Source: Eucommia ulmoides
Lineage: Eukaryota; Streptophyta; Magnoliopsida; Garryales; Eucommiaceae
Assembly (NCBI GenBank): GCA_016647705.1
Contig: CM028338.1
Span: 16,575,577 to 16,639,576 of the forward strand
Length of the DNA: 64,000 nucleotides
Direction of reading: 5' to 3'
This document shows, one piece after another, positions 58,461-64,000 of the stretch (the stretch's first letter is position 1; every line of letters begins with the position of its first letter). The position numbers were made by a program, and so were the translations under genes. The notes under the pieces were generated by a model that was given only the letters and a program-made list of their open reading frames with translations, searched no databases and was not told the DNA's origin.

Positions 58461-58904
58461 CAAAGAAGCACGCTCGCCCCCTATTTCGATTAAAAAATGG
58501 GCGTCCTCATTTTTTCCCCAATTCCTAACCCAAAACTCGAAAGTTCTCTCCTCAATTCTCTTCCAAACTGTGAACCCACCTCCAAATTCATCTCTCACTC
58601 TCAAGCAATTGTTCGTTCAAAAAAGATTCAAGTGGTCAAATGCGAAGTGGACTTCATCTCCAACGATTTGGGCACCAAAAAAATCACCAAGCAAGTTGTT
58701 TCAAGAAGGAATTTCCATTTGTGTGTTTTCATTTCCTCATTGGTGGCTCGTTGGCTTGGGATTTGCTTGTGAAACCATTGTGTTGTTTGAAAACCGTGAC
58801 TCTTGTGTTCCATTTGGGATTCTCTTGACTATTGTAGTCATGGGTTTATTATTTGTGAAGTCTAAATTATGTTGGTGAGGGTTTGTTGTGTTTTGACTAA
58901 AAAA
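58461..58904 (+). other. Leader before ORF3 of Q
   Basis: AT-rich, pyrimidine-rich DNA in the place where A has its leader and putative intron. Short open frames are present on both strands, but none resembles a known protein. A clear donor-acceptor pair is not seen in this copy. Confidence 0.5.
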
Positions 58905-60078
58905 TCATACCGCCGAAATTATTTTCAAAACGACCAAGGGGAGAGGGGTTTAGTTCGAGAGCCCCGGATTTCGATTCCAACCGATTTGCCTCTAAGGAGG
59001 CTGAGCAGTATTTTTATAAGCATGAACAGTCTCAACTATGCCTTCATGAGCATGGTTTCAACAATATCAATAGCTTATCGGTCTAGATAGCAAATGTGAT
59101 CAAATAATGAAAATGGCATAAATTTTGTAAACAACCGCGGATGGGTTCCATTACTTTAGTTCTAGAGTTTTATGCCAATGCAGTGGATTATGCAAACCAC
59201 ACAACTAAGGTTCGAAAATGATGGATTAGGTTCGATTCTGAGACGATTAACCAACACTTCGGGTTGCCCACACCAGCAACTAATGATGAGTCTAATGACG
59301 AAACATAACTGAATTTAAAGGAAGTCTTGAAAGTGTTATGTTTGGAACACGCACGTTGGACATCTACGAAGAATGACCAATCCATTTTTTAGTCCAAGCA
59401 TTTGGGGAACATCTCAAAACTTTGGTTCCACTTTATATGCGCAAGATTATATCCGACAACTCCCCTATTAGAAGTGACAAAAGAAAAGGCACTGGCTCTT
59501 TTTGCGATAGCAAGAAAGAAACCACTGAACATCGGCCTCATCATCAGTTCCTCTATCTATCACGCCATCCTGAACGTCAACATCAGCTTGCCTTTCCCAT
59601 CTTTACTCACTGAATTGTTCCAGGCAACAAGAATTGATACTACGGACGACTAAATTTCCTGACCTATTCCAGCTATGGACATAAATACCATACATAGGAT
59701 TTGGAGCAAAGAAGTGGAAGACAGGGAGGACGATGAAGCAGGACCTTCCCGAGCCCGAAGTTCCAAGGAGCGAGAGAAAGCAAAAATCACCCTGGAGGAT
59801 CTTTATAAAAAAAATGGTTTACCAAGGCGAGCAAATTTAAGCTCTACGGAAAGAAAATGTTGAGTTCTAAGCATATCCAGAGTCGTGCTACCAATCTATG
59901 CATCAAGATTTCTAATACTTCGGAATGGCAGCTAGCTACGACATGAGCGAATATCCCCAGATACCTTCACTCCCGGATTATCTTCGACCGTCTTATGTGC
60001 ATCCATTTTAGCAATCACATCCGAATTCTTCCTATCACGGAGGCGATAGGGACGATATGCAAGACAACAATCAGTAGG
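58905..60078 (+). pseudogene. Athila ORF3 remnant of Q
   Basis: Heavily broken. Recognisable parts are the FASKEAEQYFYKHEQSQL-like block matching FVSKQAAENFKEHEK of A, and WFHFICARLYPTTPLLEVTK with PLNIGLIISSSIYHAILN and VNISLPFPSLLTELFQATRI, matching the second half in C and E. An acidic segment follows (EVEDREDDEAGPSRARS). No membrane segment stands out. Confidence 0.75.
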
Positions 60079-60116
60079 AGGTGAGACTTAAATGTCTCTC
60101 CTCCTAGGTATGTGTT
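60075..60116 (+). other. Stem-loop at end of ORF3 (Q)
   Basis: TAGGAGGTGAGAC pairs with GTCTCTCCTCCTA at 12 of 13 positions around TTAAAT, followed by GGTATGTGTT. Confidence 0.7.
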
Positions 60117-61640
60117 TGAAACCCTTTTCATCACCGTGCTACATGACAGATTTTGAGTTTGAAGTTGGGTCATTGCAGACAATGCCCATTTTAAGTTTGG
60201 GGGGGATTTTATGTATGTTTTGTGTGTTTTCTTGTTCTCTGTCTATTTGTTTGGTTGTGTTAGTTTAAGTTTATTTTGTTGTTAAGTTGGTTTCATGCAT
60301 GTTTGTTTAGTTTAGGTTCAAGTGTGTCTGTAACTTGTTGTGTTTGTCTGTTAAGTTTTGCTGTTCTTCATGACCATTACCCAATGATGATTTTATCCCC
60401 TAGTTGTCTGTCGAGGTCAAGTGTAATGCTCATTCATGTGTATTTTGTGTGCTTGACATCTCATATTGGTATAAGTCATTGAGGATCCTAATTTGCACGA
60501 GCACTTAGACCCAATGTACTAGATGTTCAAATGATTTTACGTCAATTATCTAGTTAACCAAGTTCATGACAAATTTAAGGATTCTAAAACCTGATTGGGG
60601 GAAATTTGAGGTTAAATCTTAGGCGAGGTAGTTCAGGAGAAATAATTTAGGCATTCGTTTTGATCGTTTGAGCCGTTGAAGCCTACCATGCAAATTGTTT
60701 TACCCCTCGTTATCCCGTTGAATCCTTTTAGCCATTTCAATTCTGAACACGCATCAAATACCCTAACCAATTAATTTTTTTCCAAACCATTGTCGTTATA
60801 CCTATGGCACGAGTCGAGTTGTTATCTCATTAGTATTTGTTTGTGCTAATTAAAGTGAGCGATTGGGTTTAGGGCAAACTTTTGATTGGTTCGGGATTCT
60901 AGTACTCACTTGTTAATATTTCGTTGCTCCACATCCGAGAAATCGTACAAATTAAAAAAGTTTGGGGGTGTGATGAAAAAAAACGTGTGTAATTGTTGTT
61001 TTGTTTTTGTTTGCTTTGACAAGTGAGTACTGCAGTTTTAAAAGTAAGCTCGAGGTTGTATCGGGTTTATCTTTGTGGGTATGAGTGTGGTTGAGGGGTA
61101 ATCGTCATGCCTTGGGTATCTTTGATCTGATGACACATTCTTGTTTTATTTTTCCATTTTACCCTTGGCCAGTTGTTAAAAGATTGATAAAAGTCTTATT
61201 GATCTCTGAGAATTACTTAGCCTACATTAGTGGAAAGTAGAACTCGGTCAGACATATGGAAATCCTATACGTCTTTAGTTTTAGTCATGAATTTTGTTGG
61301 TGGATAATTCAATCCAGTCTTTGGATGGTTGTATAATGAGAGTCTTAGCACATACACTTGGAAATGATCTAGAATAGCATATACCATTATTGACCCTTGA
61401 AATTCTAGAACATGACAAAGTGCGGTATTATTCTTGAACTCAAAATGATTGGGGGATGTTGAGGGAAATTTTGTCATTAGTTGAAATTCAAAACTCACAC
61501 AACGTTTTTTTTTTTTTTTTAGTTCGTTTGTGTCTTTCTTTAAATTTTTTTGGTGTATGTGAATTTGTTGTGGTAGTTTTGTTTTCTTGTGTAGGTGTTT
61601 TTTGCTCAAAGACTAGCAAAATTCTAAGTTTGGGGGTATT
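60117..61640 (+). other. 3' noncoding region and polypurine tracts of Q
   Basis: No gene seen. AAGTTTGGGGGGGATT lies near 60194, AAGTTTGGGGGTGTG near 60958, and AAGTTTGGGGGTATT at the LTR. A poly-T run is at about 61506-61520. Confidence 0.78.
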
Positions 61641-61825
61641 TAATAGATTGATATTTATCTATGTATTTCCTTACGAATTTTGTAGTTTTCCAGTGTTCCG
61701 TTAGTATTTTTAATCCGTTTTAATTGATTTTATGTAGATAAGGTAATTTGGGCGAAACCGATTGAAATTCAGGCCCGTCGGTGGAAGTTTGGTGAAGAAA
61801 CGAGGGCTCTGGCCCCTTTTGGTTT

Positions 61826-62010
61826 CTACCCTGAGCGCGATACAGTGCGCTCAAGGGCGCGCAGCAGTGCGCCTCTTTTTTTCCTTCTGTCCATAGCGCG
61901 CTGCAACGTGCTCAAGGGCGCACTGCAACGCCTCTTCTTTGTGGTCCTCTACTTGATGTGCGTTATAGCGCATTTTTCTACCACTGCAGCGCCACTTCAT
62001 CGCAAAAGTG
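61826..62010. repeat. Palindrome array in LTR of Q
   Basis: GAGCGCGATACAGTGCGCTC, GCGCGCAGCAGTGCGCC, AGCGCGCTGCAACGTGCTC and CACTGCAGCGCCAC. The arms are GCGC and the core is CTGCAG, as in Q's internal array. Confidence 0.8.
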
Positions 62011-62048
62011 CTTTTTGCAGCTTACTTTAGGGTTTCAGGAGAAAAACT

Positions 62049-62056
62049 ATAAATAG
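62049..62056 (+). promoter_or_regulatory. TATA box in LTR of Q
   Basis: TATAAATA in AACTATAAATAGAAAG, about 40 bp past the array. Confidence 0.6.
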
Positions 62057-62974
62057 AAAGTGATTTCTCTTTTGAAAGGGACATTTTTGGCAGCTCATTT
62101 TCAAACCAAACCAAGGAGGCCACCATTGAAGAGAGAAAAGCAGCTTAGAGCGGTTCTTGTGGAAGTGGAACCATCCACACATCAGATTTGGATCTCTACC
62201 CTCTCAATCTATCTCTCATTATCAAAACTTGGTTTGTTGTTTTGATTATGTATTCCTCATTTGTTGTTGGATATTTGGAAATGACAATGTATAGCTAAAC
62301 TTCTCTTGTCTAGGGATTAATGTAGTTCACTAGTACTATGTTTGATTGAATCTATCTTTTGCTAATGTGTATTCATCTCTATTCAATTATGTTTATCGCT
62401 CTATTACCTCCATTGTATGCTTATATATGATATTGTGGTTGATTTGAGAATACGGGATTTGACGCTCAGGAGAGGTAACCCTGGATTCGGATTAAGATTA
62501 ACCACAGCACAAGTTTTAGTATATCGAGAGATTATTGAAACTTGTGCAATCCATAAGATTGGGGCGAGATGCATGTAATCACCTAAACTCTTGATAGAGA
62601 TATTGGTTTCGAAATGATTACATATTCGCTCACTTTGCACTCGGGAGAGGTAGTGAGAGAGCTTAAGAAATCTTGATTGTTGAATAGGGAGATAACCATT
62701 AGTGTAAACTAGAATAAATCGAGCACACGTACGAGTGAATAAAGTTAATCCCTAAATAATCCATTCCCATTGAATTTATTCCAAGTCTTATAGTTTGATT
62801 TCTTTTAATATTTCGAACACCTTTCAAATCATTGATTGTCTAGATAAAATTAAGTTATTCTAATTATAGTACTTATCTTGTTCTAATGGTAATCCTAGTG
62901 GACGATACTTAATCTTATTACTTGTTTGACCTCGTACACTTGCGAGTATTCCTAGCGCATAATTTATCGCAACA

Positions 62975-64000
62975 ATTAGTAACGACAGGATCAAAATCTA
63001 TGCTGGTGCTTTGCTCAATTGCTCGACGACCATGTACTCAGTGTTCTTAACTGCCCTTAGGAATTCTTGTACTTCCTTCTCAGTGACAGTCTTCTTAGGG
63101 ATACCCTTGGGTTCTTTGTCTGGTACTTTCACCAAGTCTGGCAAGACAAATATTATTTCACTCTGAGTAATACCTTCGATCTCGTCTACTTGGTCTTCCA
63201 TCCTTACAACATTGGTTTTAATCATCGTAGAGTAGTTCCAAGGCACCTCTTTCAAGTCTTTCAATGGTTCTTGTTTTGGCGTTTTGAAGTTTAGCATGGT
63301 TTTTGGTCGGATCATTATCAGGTTCTGACATGCTTGCGGTTGTATGATAAGGTGAGAAACTTCTAAGCCCCAGGGCTGGTCAAGGTTTAGCTTCATGAAT
63401 CCATAGTCAAGCATGTGTAATCTAGGGATTGTTTTGATTCGGATAGCTTGGTCGTCTATCATTGGTACCGAAGTTTTCCCTTGTAAGGGGATTATTTGTT
63501 CGCTTCGTCATTATGACTCATGTAATTGAGGTCAAATATTTTCTTAGGTAGGATCAGTGTTTCATTTCTCATAGGTTCTTTCTTGGGTAGTTGATACACC
63601 TTCAAGACCTGCTCGACTATAACGGCTATATCTGTGATATTCATGTTCAGCGTATCAATTGCTCCCCACATCTGGTCTAGTTCTTCTTGCCCTTGAGAGG
63701 TTCCTCTTTCTCCACCTATTAGTCTTGGACAATCAACATCATATGTCCCTTACCCTGGTTATTATCTTCATAGAATTCACTTCCACAACTGGTAAGAGAG
63801 ATAGGTTTATCATTCGTAGGTGAGACCTACATGTCTATCCAATATGCTTTAAGGTAATTTTTGGCTTCTACCCATACTGCTCCAGATGGTTTGGGACAAG
63901 ATTTCCATACTCCAGTATAGTTGCTCTAATCGGTTTCCTAATCTCGCCTGACCATGTTGACAGTTGGAGTTGAGTTATCATGTTTAGGCAACGGGTTTTG
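62975..64000 (-). mobile_element. Tat/Ogre-like Ty3/gypsy element R, internal fragment
   Basis: The outermost element seen, on the minus strand, cut by the right window edge and by Q at the left. Its best open part is the region between gag and protease of Tat/Ogre-type elements. The segment nearer the right edge is similar in kind but too broken to assign in detail. The bases after Q's LTR, ATTAG, should be the right target duplication. No LTR is in view. Confidence 0.75.
62998..63462 (-). pseudogene. gag-protease linker region of R
   Basis: It contains KLNLDQPWGLEVSHLIIQPQ, LKDLKEVPWNYSTMIK, and EKEVQEFLRAVKNTEYMVVE followed by QLSKAPA. The PWNY block and the EFL-x-x-(I/V)K-x-(S/T)-(D/E)Y-x-VV(E/D)QL block are characteristic of Tat/Ogre polyproteins, just ahead of protease. 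The protease itself would lie beyond Q. It is part of a broken polyprotein. Confidence 0.78.

Larger units (their letters stand above)
57526..62974 (+). mobile_element. Athila-like element Q, 3' part
   Basis: Plus-strand fossil with end of integrase, spacer with palindromes, ORF3 remnant, stem-loop, 3' noncoding region and an old 3' LTR. K is inserted in its integrase. Q's LTR ends against minus-strand element R. Its LTR start is eroded (TAATAGATTG) compared with TGATAGGTGT elsewhere, in line with its place near the bottom of the stack. It is broken in many places. Confidence 0.85.
61641..62974 (+). repeat. 3' LTR of Q
   Basis: It is placed by the polypurine tract at the left and by the start of R at the right (ATCGCAACA). 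It carries GACGCTCAGGAGAGGT / GCACTCGGGAGAGGT near 62460 and 62638, and TATAAATA. The ends are less certain than in younger copies. Confidence 0.75.

Noticed and set aside
58497-58878. Possible host gene of about 90-100 codons between integrase and ORF3 of Q
   Set aside because: It lies where the noncoding leader of ORF3 is in the other copies, overlaps in several frames and has no recognisable domain.
1-64000. Host protein-coding gene, rRNA, organelle DNA or centromere satellite
   Set aside because: I looked for each and found nothing beyond transposable elements and their repeats.

Overview
The window reads as plant heterochromatin: AT-rich DNA with no host gene, tRNA or rRNA that I can support, made almost wholly of LTR retrotransposons nested inside one another. 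Most are Athila-like Ty3/gypsy elements: LTRs of about 1.3-1.9 kb starting TGATAGGTGT, a primer site matching tRNA-Asp, gag-pol, then a third ORF (ORF3) of the 'putative plant transposon protein' type. This points to a flowering plant with a fairly large, repeat-rich genome, probably pericentromeric. I cannot name the species.

Layout from the outside in, read from the right edge. R (Tat/Ogre-like, - strand, 62975-64000) holds Q (Athila-like, +, to 62974). Q holds K (Athila-like, short-coding, +, to 57525). K holds E (-, to 44497). E holds D (+, to 26336). D holds B (-, to 23377). B holds A (+, left edge to 5004) and C (+, 9439-16640, whole ends with perfect 5-bp target duplications). Only the right half of this stack lies in the window, so the left halves of A, B, D, E, K, Q and R should follow in reverse order to the left.

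Smaller later insertions: in E, a chromovirus-like non-autonomous element F (29807-35113) and solo LTRs G (37192-38900) and H (41312-43090, rearranged); in K, a hAT-like DNA transposon L (46534-50238) carrying solo LTR M (47419-49288), solo LTR N (50297-51906), and a Copia-like solo LTR P (52257-54363).

The main oddity is a family of short GC-rich palindromes (core CCGCCTAGGCGG and variants). They form arrays in two places in each Athila-like copy where both can be seen: in the LTR just upstream of the TATA box, and in the internal spacer upstream of ORF3. The core differs between copies (CCTAGG, CTTAGG, CCTCGG, CTGCAG) but tends to match between the two places of the same copy. The unrelated Copia-like LTR P has its own array with a GTCGACC core. 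Two further noncoding features recur across copies: a stem-loop at the end of ORF3 that keeps pairing while its sequence changes, and an intron-like leader just before ORF3. The coding parts are old and broken. I describe them as fossils by domain only.
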